From Nelumbo lutea (taxonomy: Eukaryota; Streptophyta; Magnoliopsida; Proteales; Nelumbonaceae), in assembly GCA_022828595.1 (NCBI GenBank), contig JAKGHH010000003.1, positions 57,649,759-57,713,758 of the forward strand: a stretch of 64,000 bases of DNA. Direction: 5' to 3'. Shown here piece after piece: positions 46,100-55,659 of the stretch (position 1 is the stretch's first letter; every line of letters begins with the position of its first letter). The notes below the pieces were generated by a model. The model searched no databases. It worked only from the letters and a program-made list of their open reading frames with translations, and was not told where the DNA came from. The translations under genes were made by a program, and so were the position numbers.

Positions 46100-48420
46100 C
46101 CAATATTGTTGATCTAAAATGGAAAAGGCATTGCCCTTAAGCCTTAAGGGATGCCCTTTTCTTTCAAATATTTGATTATACCTTTCCTTCCATATTCTTG
46201 CAATGCAGAACCAACAATGGATTCCTAATGCATATGGCTCTGGAGTCTAGTTTGCATGATATTCCCCCATAGTCCTCTCTATCTTATTGATCTGGAGGAT
46301 CATGATGTTTTTCTTTCTCATATATGTGGATGTGCTTGTTAGGATGTGGACTCATTTGCAAAAGTTGTTTGGTGTAGGCATTCTTTGAACCTTGGAGGCA
46401 GTCCACTATAAGATTTCTACTTTCTGAACATTTGCATAATCCTATATTTCTTTATATCATTTTCATACAAGGATGTACAGAGGATAACAAGAAGCCAACC
46501 ACATAAACCTCTGTGGAGAAACTACTGATTTTTTGCAAGAGAAGATGGGGAAGCCATCCAGAAGAAACTAGAATAGCATAGGTGGAGGATGATCACATGA
46601 AGTTCTCTCTGACATCAAGGTGGAGGGAAAATTTAGTTTTCATTAGAAGCTAAATCCTTATGAACGATTTAGCTTTGCATAGGCTTGTTTCTTTAGTCTT
46701 TTATTTCTAATCTATGTTTTGTCCTTAATTATTGAAAAAAAAAAAAAACAGAGTGCCCATCTAAGTTCATTCTTGTTGATGAGTATTCTATTTGTCATAC
46801 AGAGTGCCTATGCAAAGCCCAAAGCCCGACCCAAGAATGAACATTTGCACAATCCTATATTTCTTTATATCTTTTTCTTATATAAAATAGCCCCTCTTTA
46901 TCTTGCAGTATGCTTGAGCAGAGAGCTTATTCATCTGGAAAATATGTTTTTTAATGAGAACCAAACATTTTTTTTTCATATGGAGTATACACAAGCACAC
47001 ACAGATAGTCTGTTTTTCATACATGCAATGTGTTCATTAGCATTTTTTGACCACTTGACACAAAAGTTGTCTGCATGAGCATCTTTGAACATGGGAGTAA
47101 AACGACATACCCAATGCTGGTCCTAGCTGTCTGGTGTCTTAGGAGGGGTGGATTGGACAAGAACCTAGGATGGTTGTGATAGAGTTAGTGTCTTGGCCTT
47201 TGTGGAGATAAATTATTTATTTATTTTCTACAGGTTATGAGAAATTTGCTAGCAAAAGAAGTAATACAGAAATATGGATTGCTTTTATCCTTTGGAGCTA
47301 TGAATAAAATTATTTTCCCATGTATTTTGGGTTAACCATTGTGTGTAAAATTATTTGGAATCCAGACTGCTAGGTGGTTAGCAGTCTCAGTATGTTTCTA
47401 TACTTCCATGCTCCCACTACATTTTTCTTCACTTGTTAAACCTGTTGATTACAACATTTGAATATTGTTAAACCTGGAACCCATTACAATAGTATTGTAG
47501 AGGCTGGTTGGCTCTTGCATTTTCTTTTACTTTGAAAGACAATCTTGTACAAGATTGGACTCCCCCTTATTATGGCTCCATCAAGCTCAAGTTTGATAGG
47601 TGTTCCATGAGAAATCTAGGCCCTTCAAGTGTATGAGGAGTTTTTAGGAATCATGAGGTGAGATCTTAGAGGTTTATTTTCGAAAGAAAGAACTCTTTAA
47701 AGGAAGAAATTCTGAATAGGATTATGGGAATGGTTTGCTCTTGGTTGGAAATACACTCTTTATTTAGAAATAGACATATTTCTTCCTTTTTTGATTCAGA
47801 CTTCCTTTTTGTAAGGAATTTTTAGTTATTTTGAGGGATGGGTGTATTGGGTTGATGGTTTATCTCTGCATAGCTTCTCATTGCACAGTCTTAATTGTAT
47901 TTTGGCCCTTTTTTATTCTTTTTGAAATGAAATACTTTAAATTGAGTATTCAGGAGTTATTTTTAAATTTGTTAGTGTCTAAATAATAGGGTAGGTCACC
48001 TTAGTGAGTCATATAATTTAAGTGTGTTTCAGAGGTTTGGGGTTATTTGAGATTCCAACTCCCATGTTCGTGTCCATGCAATACTTTATCATCCATGCAT
48101 ACTATAACTTTGCATTTCTCCCTCTTTATCATCCATGCATACTGTAATTTTGCATTTCTTACTCCAACTGACCTACACTTGCAAATGCCAAGTTAAAATC
48201 ATCCATGATCAATGTACAAAGAAATAGGCTGAACACTCATCCGATATAGGGTTAAGTAAATATCAACAACCAATATCCATTGCACAAGCATAAAATTATT
48301 TTACAAGGCATTCACTTAATGTGATAATTTTGGAATATTCACTCACCCAGAGTTTACCAAAATGGTTCAAGTTTGATCCCATGGTAATCGATAAAATTTC
48401 ATGTTTTCCCTATTCTTGTA
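46100..48420 (+). other. Non-coding 5' part of the PIF element
   Basis: No recognisable protein. A 33-base segment (ACATTTGC.CAATCC-type, followed by TATATTTCTTTATATC) occurs near 46424 and again near 46838. A 36-base unit with ATCCATGCATACT is tandemly repeated at 48087-48160. Probably leader or intron sequence of the transposon, or further inserted remnants. Confidence 0.4.
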
Positions 48421-48424
48421 TACA

Positions 48425-48530
48425 AGCTATCATCATCATCATCATCATAGCCTTGTCCAACTATTGTGGGCCTTTAAATTATATCTCACTACTTCAACCC
48501 ATGTCCTCTTCATAATCCTGTGATCTATAT
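48425..48530 (-). mobile_element. RTE-type LINE 3' tail inside the PIF element
   Basis: On the minus strand the sequence ends in (ATG)n repeats (ATCATCATC... on the plus strand at 48430-48449), next to the complement of CCTTGTCCAACTATTGTGGG. This is the usual 3' terminus of plant RTE LINEs. The extent to the right is uncertain, perhaps to 48730. Confidence 0.45.
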
Positions 48531-48894
48531 AATCATTGAACAACTTTTTCAACCAGAATGAGCAATTTCCCCTCATGCATTTCCAAGCCTGGGGATACCA
48601 TCTGGTCTCAAAGCATTTTCTGACTCCATCTTCATTATCATATCAATTTCTCCATGGAGGTCTTGGATCCTTTATGTTTTTGATCTTCCACTCTCTTAGA
48701 CTCTTTAATGCATTAGGAGGCAGAATATAGAGAAAACCCATTTCTATCCTATTCTAGTAGGTAGGAACTATTATAAAGAAAAGAAATAAGAACTACTACA
48801 AACAATAGATAGGAGGTTCGATGAAATTGATTCAAGTTGTTAGAAGTTGATTGTTTCACATAATCCATTTCTATCCTATTCTACAGACATATAT

Positions 48895-49880
48895 GGCCTC
48901 TCAATCAGAAGTATTGCATGAAGATAAGACCAATGAGTCTACCACATGGAGTGAGGCCGAAGAACGTATATTCATTGAATTGATGGTAGATCAAGTGAAG
49001 GATCACAATAGACCAACCTTGACATTTAACAATGATGATTGAAAATATATTGCTGAGAAATTCAACAACATTCATAACGAGGCATATGCCCGTGACTAGT
49101 TCAAAAACAAATTCCATCACTTGAAGAAGTGATTTAGCAACTTCCAATAGATATGCAACCATATAGGAGTTACAATAGATCCACTGACAAAAAACCAACT
49201 GATAGTGAGAGTGTTTGGGACTTCTTGATTACGATATGACTATTATACATCCCTTTTATTTGTGTTTAATTGAGGGGTTTTAATTAATAGGATTCTAAAA
49301 CTAAACAACTATACTTCATGTAGAAGTATAAGTGGGAAAAGTAGATAAAGAAAAAGGGTCGCCCTTATCTGGATGAGTTGGAGATCATCTTCTCTGGAAC
49401 TAGTGCTACAGGAAGCACATCTATTGGGAATGTTGAAGCGTCGTCAGATGAAGAGAATGACTATGTCACACAAACCCAAGATCCATTTGTTAATCACTCT
49501 CCTAATGATGTTAATATGTCTTATGCATCCATGCCTGAGACCCTACTTGTTGATTCTGAAATTGATACTAACCAGAAAAATGACAGACTTACAAGGACTG
49601 GTTCTCCCCACCTCTCTCAGGAAATGGAAGAGGACCAGGCAGGGAACTAATTTCTTACATGCAATGGGTGCATGGGAAGAGTTCAGCAAGGCTAGAGTGA
49701 AGTTACTAGAAATTTAAATAGATAAAGAGATAAAAAAGGATAAAGAGAATGAAGAACAATGCAAGAAAAATGTATCTGCAACAGAATGCATGGATGTTGT
49801 GAATGACTTTCTAATGATCGGAGCTGTTAGTGTCCAACAAGTTTTAAAGGCAGCTGAGATATTTAAGGAGGAGTATTAGA
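48895..49880 (+). pseudogene. PIF ORF1: Myb/SANT-like DNA-binding protein, broken
   Basis: Starts MASQSEVLHEDKTN, then TTWSEAEERIFIELMVDQVK and (past a stop) KYIAEKFNN...FKNKFHHLKK: the trihelix fold of Myb/SANT-like (Myb_DNA-bind_3) proteins. In PIF/Harbinger elements this partner protein brings the transposase to the terminal repeats. The second half reads KGRPYLDELEIIFSGTSATG with an acidic linker, and after a frameshift a helical C-terminus (TECMDVVNDFLMIGAVSVQQ). At least four in-frame stops and one frameshift; an intron may lie at about 49210-49300. It sits 240 bases before the transposase, same strand. Confidence 0.7.
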
Positions 49881-50120
49881 GACAAAGTTTATGACATTTA
49901 CATTTGAATGTCAACTTGAGTGGTTAAAGAAACTATAGCTTTTTGCTTATGTTTTAAGTGCTTGGATATCTTATCAGTATGGCTTTTTGCTTATGTTTAA
50001 TTTTTTATTATGATAACTTTTTTTTATTATGTTAATTATTTTAACATAAACACAGATTATGTTAACTTTTTATATGTTCATTATGTTTCATTATAATGTG
50101 TGCATGTTCCTAGGATTTCT

Positions 50121-52028
50121 ATGGACATCAATGAAATAGATGACAGCGCTTTCAATGAATGGGATGAAGATGATGACGAGTTCATTGAACTTGTTTTTGT
50201 TAGTGGAGTAGTAAAATACTACAATTTATACTTTGTTAAACAGCCATATTGCACATCGAGGATGAGTGGGCATGCATTTGTCATGGAATGTTTGGACGAC
50301 TTAAAGCATCCTGACAAAGTGTACGAGACATTTAGGATGGAGAGGCATGTATTTAAAAGTTTTGCTAATCTCTTGAAAGACCATGGCCTTTTATCCAACA
50401 GTCGGAATATCACAATGAAGGAATCACTTGCTATTTTTCTTATGATTGTTGGTAACAATGAAAGATATCGGTTAATTGCAAGTAGGTTCCAACCCTCCAA
50501 AAGTACTATTAGTACTCACTTTAGGAGGACTTGCAAAGCAATTTGTAGGCTTGGGAGAGAGTTCATTCAACCACCACCATTTGAAGAAGTGCAACCATAT
50601 ATCAGACATTCGGAGAAATATTACCTGTGGTTTCAGGTATTTTATTACATATATCTATATATGTCATGTATTTTTTATATATTGACCATGTATATGACCA
50701 CTTAGGATTGTATTGGGGCAACTAATGGTACCCATATAAGTGTGTGGGTTCCTTTACACCAACAAATCCCATATAGTGGGAGGAAGTCGCATTGCACTAC
50801 AAATGTGTTGGTTGTATGCTCGTTTGACATAAAATTTACTTTCGTTTATGTGGGATGAGAGTAGACCTGGCAAAAAGTTGACCCAACCAACGAACCTGAC
50901 CCAACCCAACCCGAAAAAATAGGGTTAGGGTCTCATATTTAGCTACCCGAATGTGAAAATGACCCGACCCAAAAAAACTAGGTTGGGTTGGGTTGGGTCA
51001 TGGGTCAACCCGCTGACCCGATTGCCAAGTCTAATTCGGACTATTTATGCATTGTTAGAAGTTTCCACTCTTTAGTTTTTTTTATTTAGTCTTTAATTTT
51101 TATGGTTTACTCTTTAAATTGTTAAATGTTCAAGTTTTTTATTTTATATTTGGAATTTTAAGGTTAATTCTTTTAATTTTGACTTTTTTCATGTAATTTT
51201 TCTTTATTTTTTTAAATTTCAATTATTTTTTGGGATGACCCGAATTGACCCATGGGTCAACCCTAACCCGAACATTTTGGGTTTGGGTCTAGCATTTGAC
51301 AACCCAACCCGAAATTCAACCCGACCCGTAATCAACTCGAAGTACCTTGACCAAACCCGAATCCAACCCAACCAACCCAATTGCCAAGTCTAGTTGGGAA
51401 GGATCTGCTCATGACTCTAGGGTATTTGCAAAACCTATTTCTTGACCACATTCAGAATTCCCACATCCTCTCGCAGGTAATTTATTTCAAAATTTTTAGT
51501 TAGTACAAGCCTATTTACCTATTTCTAATGCATTCGATTGCATATGGCTTTTGTAGGGAAATATTATTTTGTGGATTCTGGATTTTCATGTGGGTCTGGA
51601 TATTTAACACCTTATTCTGGTGAACGATACCATTTAAATGACTTTAGAGGGCAAAGAAAAAGATTTCGGTCAAAGAAGGAATTATTTAATTATAGGCACT
51701 CATCACTAAGAAATGTTATAGAGAGGTGCTTTGGGATATTGAAAGGAAAATTTCTTATCCTACAAAATATGTCATCTTTCAACTTACGCAAAGATACATT
51801 TTAATGGAATGTTTCATCACCTACAATTTTATTAAGAAAGAAGCAATTCACGATAAAGACATCGATCGATGGGCAATGGAAAATATGACTATTGAAGATT
51901 CAAACAAAGCCAATGAGAGTGATTTTGATGAAGAGAATGAACAAGCAAATATACAAATAACCAATATTAGGGACAGTATAGAAGATATGATGTGGGCACA
52001 ACATGAAATTGAATCATTTCAATTTTAG
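50121..52028 (+). pseudogene. PIF/Harbinger transposase (HARBI1-like), inactive
   Basis: Exon 1 (50121-50636) has the helical N-terminus (FRMERHVFKSFANLLKDHGL, SKSTISTHFRRTCKAI). After an intron (50637-50705) exon 2 reads DCIGATNGTHISVWVP, then SYSGRKSHCTTN-like sequence and FVYVGWE. The hAT MITE (50862-51392) interrupts, then SAHDSRVF. After a second intron, exon 3 (from 51557) reads GKYYFVDSGFSCGSGYLTPY and SSLRNVIERCFGILKGKF. DDE residues: the first Asp (normally DGTHI) is Asn at 50724-50726, the second (HDSRVF) and Glu (VIERCFG) remain. A frameshift near 51790 precedes the tail. Catalytically dead even without the MITE. Confidence 0.82.
50862..51392. mobile_element. hAT-type MITE (TAGACCTGGCAA ends), copy 2
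   Basis: 531 bp beginning TAGACCTGGCAAAAAGTTGA and ending AATTGCCAAGTCTA; termini are inverted (TAGACYTGGCAA). Closely related to 14880-15397 over its whole length. Flanks TGGGATGA and TGGGAAGG are probably an eroded target duplication. It splits the transposase reading between YVGWE and SAHDSRVF. Confidence 0.75.
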
Positions 52029-52178
52029 TTTTAATTTGAATTTTAAACAACATGGTTAACATATTGGATATGTTTGAAACATTTTGAACTTATTTGTGGT
52101 ACATTGGATTTGTTTTCTTTGTTTGTGTGAAATAATACTATCTCATTATTATATTTGTATTGATAAATTGATGTAGTG

Positions 52179-52415
52179 ATGGTCGGACATATACGCACAC
52201 CATTGTGCTCATGTGGCAAGGGACCAATAGAAGTATTCATGGAAAAAATCAATGCCAATTATGGATGGTGGTTCTTCCGTTGCCCAAATTTGGAGAATCA
52301 CCCAAATTCATTTTATTGGGTAGATGAATTAATTGAACATGATGCTCAGGTAGCCCCACATAGAGATTATATGACCCATCATCAACATGTAAGACTTCAT
52401 GCAATACGAAGGTAA
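52179..52415 (+). CDS. Small GRF-type zinc-finger-like protein in the PIF element
   Basis: An intact 78-codon frame starts at ATG 52179. It reads GHIRTPLCSCGKGPIEVFME, then NYGWWFFRCPNLENHPNSFY and WVDE. The order C-x-C-G, then FFRCP, then FYW.DE matches the GRF zinc finger, a single-stranded nucleic-acid-binding module common in small plant proteins. The usual fourth Cys before the FxW block is missing; a His (ENHP) may take its place or the finger is degenerate. It lies 150 bases after the transposase stop and before the 3' terminal repeat, so it travels with the element. It could also be a captured host gene. An exon joined to something else cannot be excluded. Confidence 0.6.
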   Translation: MVGHIRTPLCSCGKGPIEVFMEKINANYGWWFFRCPNLENHPNSFYWVDELIEHDAQVAPHRDYMTHHQHVRLHAIRR

Positions 52416-53050
52416 TACCGAATTTCACAAGTCGAATATTATGTTGCTTGCATGTTGTGGGTGCAACATACTTTGCACTATTCTTCTTTTTTTTTCTTAT
52501 AATTGTTGTTCTATTATTTTTGTTTAAGTACTAATTGTAATATTGGTGGTTTATCCATACACCATTCCAGGAAACCTGTTGACCAATATTTTGATGTTAT
52601 GTTTGCATTACAATTAGTATGGGAACCAATGGATTATTAGTTTACCTGAATAGTTTGATGTTATGCTTAACTTGCAATAATTTGTTATTTACTTTGTTTA
52701 AATATTAATTTTTATTTTTAAATTAATTTATTACAGTTTTTCTTGAAATTAATATTTTTAGTTAATATTCAATGGTCGAAGCCTTTTTTTCAATTTTTAT
52801 GCATCATATATATTATAAAAATTGGACATTTATGATCGATTGTATAGATTACTTCATAAATTGTATATGAGACACATAGAATCAAAAAGTATGGTGTGGA
52901 CCAATCCACACCACGCTTACAAAACACCACTATAGGTGTGGACCGGTCCAATCCACACAGTTTGCCCACAGTTGATTGGTCCTTGCCACAGGGTGTGGTG
53001 TGGACCGGTCCACACCACCCAATTTCTCGTCCATACTATAGAACACCCCC
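52416..53050 (+). other. PIF 3' non-coding end
   Basis: AT-rich until 52880. Then come several GTGTGGACCGGTCCACACC-like palindromes in both orientations (52895-53030) and the terminal repeat. The palindromes resemble those at 45690-45780 and are probably transposase or partner-protein binding sites. Confidence 0.6.
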
Positions 53051-53054
53051 TTTA

Positions 53055-53190
53055 GTCTTCTCCGATTGTAGGCAACTTTCCCACATTCACCCAATTTGCT
53101 TGGGTGTTTTTCCTTCCAGTGAAGTAAGGCCTCAAAGAAATCATTCCTCCACTTTTTCTATCTACCCTTGATACCCATTCGAAGGTGTCA
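53055..53190 (-). pseudogene. LINE-C ORF1 N-terminal part, right of the PIF element
   Basis: A minus-strand frame reads RNDFFEALLHWKEKHPSKLG and CGKVAYNRRR. With one TTTA copy removed it joins, in frame, LNDWSAQSLDPKIS on the other side of the PIF element. A possible start ATG (MGIKGR) lies near 53178, followed by a stop at about 53160. Confidence 0.6.
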
Positions 53191-53299
53191 AGGAGAATAA
53201 AACATGACAATAACACCGAAACACAAACATGAGAATTGGTAGGGAATAAACTAACACAAGAATGAGAAGAGAATCGGAAAAACTTCCCTTGAGTCAGAA

Positions 53300-53625
53300 T
53301 AGTACGAGGCTCGAGCTTGGCTCGCCAAGGTAATACAAGGCTTGAGTCAGAAACTCGTAAGCTCGAGCTCAATTTGAGAAAAAAATGTTTTATAAAAATA
53401 AAATATTTTTTATTTGATATTTAAAAAATTAAGAATTATAATAATTAATTATTATTATATATGTAATATTAAGAATTATAATATTTTTATTATATATATT
53501 ATTTCTATTATTATTATTATTATAACAATTCAAGAGCTTTATTAGTAAACGGGCCTTTAAATTGAGTTCGAGTTCATTGAAACTGAACCGGACCGAGTTT
53601 TTCACAAGCCGAGCTCGCCACCCCA
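53300..53625. mobile_element. hAT-type MITE, decayed relative of 14388-14811
   Basis: Shares GAGGCTCGAGCTTGG-type flanks, an AT-rich core with TTTTATTTGATATTTAAAA and a right end GCCGAGCTCGCCACCCC. The left terminal repeat is lost. Confidence 0.55.
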
Positions 53626-53719
53626 TTACCCGTACCTTGTTCTTTTCAGCTCTCGTAAAAGGCTGATGCTCAGGTATGAATAATTAAAAGGCCTTTTTAG
53701 TTTTTAATGTGAAAATAAA

Positions 53720-53781
53720 TTGGATCGAACACGCAACCTTCTGATCTGGAGTCAGACGCGCTACCATTGCGCCACGGATCC
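53720..53781 (-). tRNA. tRNA-Trp (CCA) gene copy, 3'-truncated
   Basis: On the minus strand it starts GGATCCGTGGCGCAATGG, with a full D arm, the anticodon loop CTCCAGA (anticodon CCA), a variable loop and half of the T arm up to GTTCGAT. After that the expected T-stem and acceptor complement are replaced by AATTTATTTTC, so neither stem can close. The Pol III A box is intact. It is a tRNA pseudogene, or the head of a tRNA-Trp-derived element. Confidence 0.75.
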
Positions 53782-53849
53782 ATCGTTGTAATCCTTTGAT
53801 CTGTTTTCAATTGTAGACATCGTTATAGAAAAATAAACGATACTTATAA

Positions 53850-54050
53850 TCAATTAGTTCTTTGATGAATATATCTCTCAATCTCCAGTTTAACTCTTTT
53901 TCTATTACCCATGTAAATAGGAATTACAATATTCTAGCCCATCTGATAGCGCAGAGGGCTAAATCCATCGACCAGGATTACTTTTATTTGGCAGATTACC
54001 CACAAGGGATCCCAGATGTTATGAACTTTGTTAATATCTTGGCTTTATAA
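53850..54050 (+). pseudogene. LINE RNase H C-terminal fragment
   Basis: An open 62-codon stretch contains FSITHVNRNYNILAHLIAQR, the C-terminal RNase H block (hv.R..N..AH.lA) of plant LINEs, followed by ADYPQGIPDV. Only this end of the domain is left; no tail or target duplication recognised. Confidence 0.6.
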
Positions 54051-54262
54051 TATGGTTTATCATTCAAAAATATCAAGTCAGACCTAATTGTCCCAATTAA
54101 TTATCGATTCACAACTAACACCTTATCCCATGCCAAACCGGACCCATTGACAGCTTACTCCCAGAACCGATCGACCTAATTATTAATGGGACTATCGGGT
54201 CTTTTTGATAGATATGGGACTATAAGGTCTGATCTGATTATATTTGAACCTGTAATTTAAAA

Positions 54263-54561
54263 GGGTCCGTTTGGTTTGTAGTCGGACTCAGAATTAGAAT
54301 CAAAATCTTTTAAAATTGAAATCAAAATGGTATATTTCCATAATCTGATTCAAACAAGAATGAGAATGAAAATTGGAATCAACAGGAATGGGATTTCATT
54401 CATAAGGGAGGGTAAAGAATGGCCATTCCCTGAAATGGGAGAATGCCATTCCAGTAAAAACGGAAATGAGATTCTGATTCTGTCCAACCAAACAGTTGAA
54501 ATCGGAATAAGTCATTTCAATTCAAATTCCAGACCCATTTTCCCACAAACCAAACGGGACC
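54263..54561. mobile_element. MITE family 2, copy 2
   Basis: About 300 bp with inverted ends GGGTCCGTTTGGTTTGTAG and CACAAACCAAACGGGACC. The interior is rich in GGAATGGGAAT-like words. The termini suggest a PIF/Tourist-type MITE. Confidence 0.65.
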
Positions 54562-55545
54562 TTATTTTTATCAAATCGACATATTTGGACGTGATTATAA
54601 GTATATCATGATAAAAGTAGGTTTTAGATGGGGATTTTTTTTTTTTTTTTGTAATTTGCTAATATATATGCATATACATAATCGTATATTCATATGTTAG
54701 TCAGATTAAAATAATTAATCATGGATGCTTGATATATCAGTTTGGTTTTGTCAGATTTTCCCGACCCATTGACAGCCCTACAAGTGACTTGTAGAGGCAC
54801 TTTCCTCTTACGCATTATATAGGCCAGCCCATGAGAGGGTGCAATCTGGGTGGGCTCAACTTTACCCATTGAGTTATTGACAGTCCATGCTTGGGCTTTA
54901 TATTTGGGTGGGTGCCTCTAGGTAGTCGAGAGCTGGAACGAGAATGACCCGACCCGAGCGTATCATGTCAATTATATTCTATTCCGAAGAATCACTTTAT
55001 GAAATGACTTGTGACTTGTGAGCAAAGAGTGATCTTCAAACAGTGAGAAAGAATTAGTTCTAAAAAGATTCCTAATTTTTTAGAGTGGTTATAGTGCCTC
55101 TCTCTCTCTCTCTTTGTTTTTAGTGCTAAGTACAAACATTAGAGCCAAATTATAAACAACTGTTTTTCAGATTTTAACGTTGATGGGCACCAAATTATTT
55201 TCCCTGTATAACCATTTCCAGCTCCTGCTTCCTTTCTCCACGTTTGTGTCATCAATACTTAACGTCTTTAAAAGCCCAAAGGACACACAGAAAGATGCCA
55301 AATGAACCTGATCTTCTTCCTAATCCTACATGTTCTTCCCAAAAGAATAAAGCCTTGGGTCCCACCATTGTTTTGAATCTAATTCTCTCTTTACCTAAGA
55401 TCTACATTTACATTTTGAAACATTATTCCTTTCTCCACTCAAATCTTGGGCACTAATCTCTTTATACCATCCTTCAGTCACAAAACTGGATGTGCTTTTT
55501 CCTTTTTTGAAAAAAAAAGAAAGAAAGAAACTGTATGTTTTTGTG
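54562..55545. other. Upstream region of the AIG1-like gene
   Basis: No coding sequence recognised. It contains a T-run near 54640 and a (CT)n stretch at about 55097-55115, a frequent promoter-proximal feature of plant genes. Confidence 0.4.
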
Positions 55546-55548
55546 TCC

Positions 55549-55556
55549 TCTATAAG
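55549..55556 (+). promoter_or_regulatory. TATA-like box of the AIG1-like gene
   Basis: TCTATAAG lies about 105 bases before the first candidate ATG (55660), which leaves room for a 70-80-base 5' UTR. This is the only TATA-like site in the proper range; transcription start is inferred. Confidence 0.4.
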
Positions 55557-55659
55557 TGCTCACCTTCCAATTTATTGCATCCCACTAAGAGCTTTCACTC
55601 TTCAGCTACACCTCTCCTCTTTTCTGAATTCCTCAGAGAAAAATCTTAAAGAGAACTTG

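Larger units (their letters stand above)
45651..53050 (+). mobile_element. PIF/Harbinger DNA transposon, 7.4 kb, inserted in LINE-C ORF1
   Basis: Ends: left GAGGGCGTCCGGTAGCATG; right end, as complement, GGGGGTGTTCTATAGTATG, matching at 13 of 19 positions. TTTA lies at both flanks (45647-45650, 53051-53054), in line with the TTA-type target of this superfamily. Subterminal TGGACCGGTCCA words occur inside both ends. LINE-C ORF1 reads on in frame from one flank to the other. Content in order: leader with short repeats, RTE-LINE tail, Myb/SANT-like ORF, DDE transposase and a GRF-type zinc-finger ORF. A hAT MITE interrupts the transposase. All but the last ORF are broken. Confidence 0.82.
36360..53290 (-). 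mobile_element. LINE-C: near full-length old L1 LINE, minus strand, with four insertions
   Basis: A single LINE is spread over 16.9 kb. In minus-strand order: ORF1 N-part (53190-53055), [PIF/Harbinger 53050-45651], ORF1 rest (45650-43280), ORF2 endonuclease start (43249-43076), [5'-truncated LINE 43060-42421], endonuclease rest (42405-41613), [solo-LTR copy 41612-39757], RT (39756-38400), zf-RVT (about 37700-37500), RNase H (37290-36700, split by a MITE at 36852-36989). An A-rich 3' tail follows near 36378-36360. Removing the insertions leaves about 6.5 kb, the usual length of a plant L1. Protein reading continues across every insertion, which proves the nesting order. It is full of stops. 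Confidence 0.85.
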
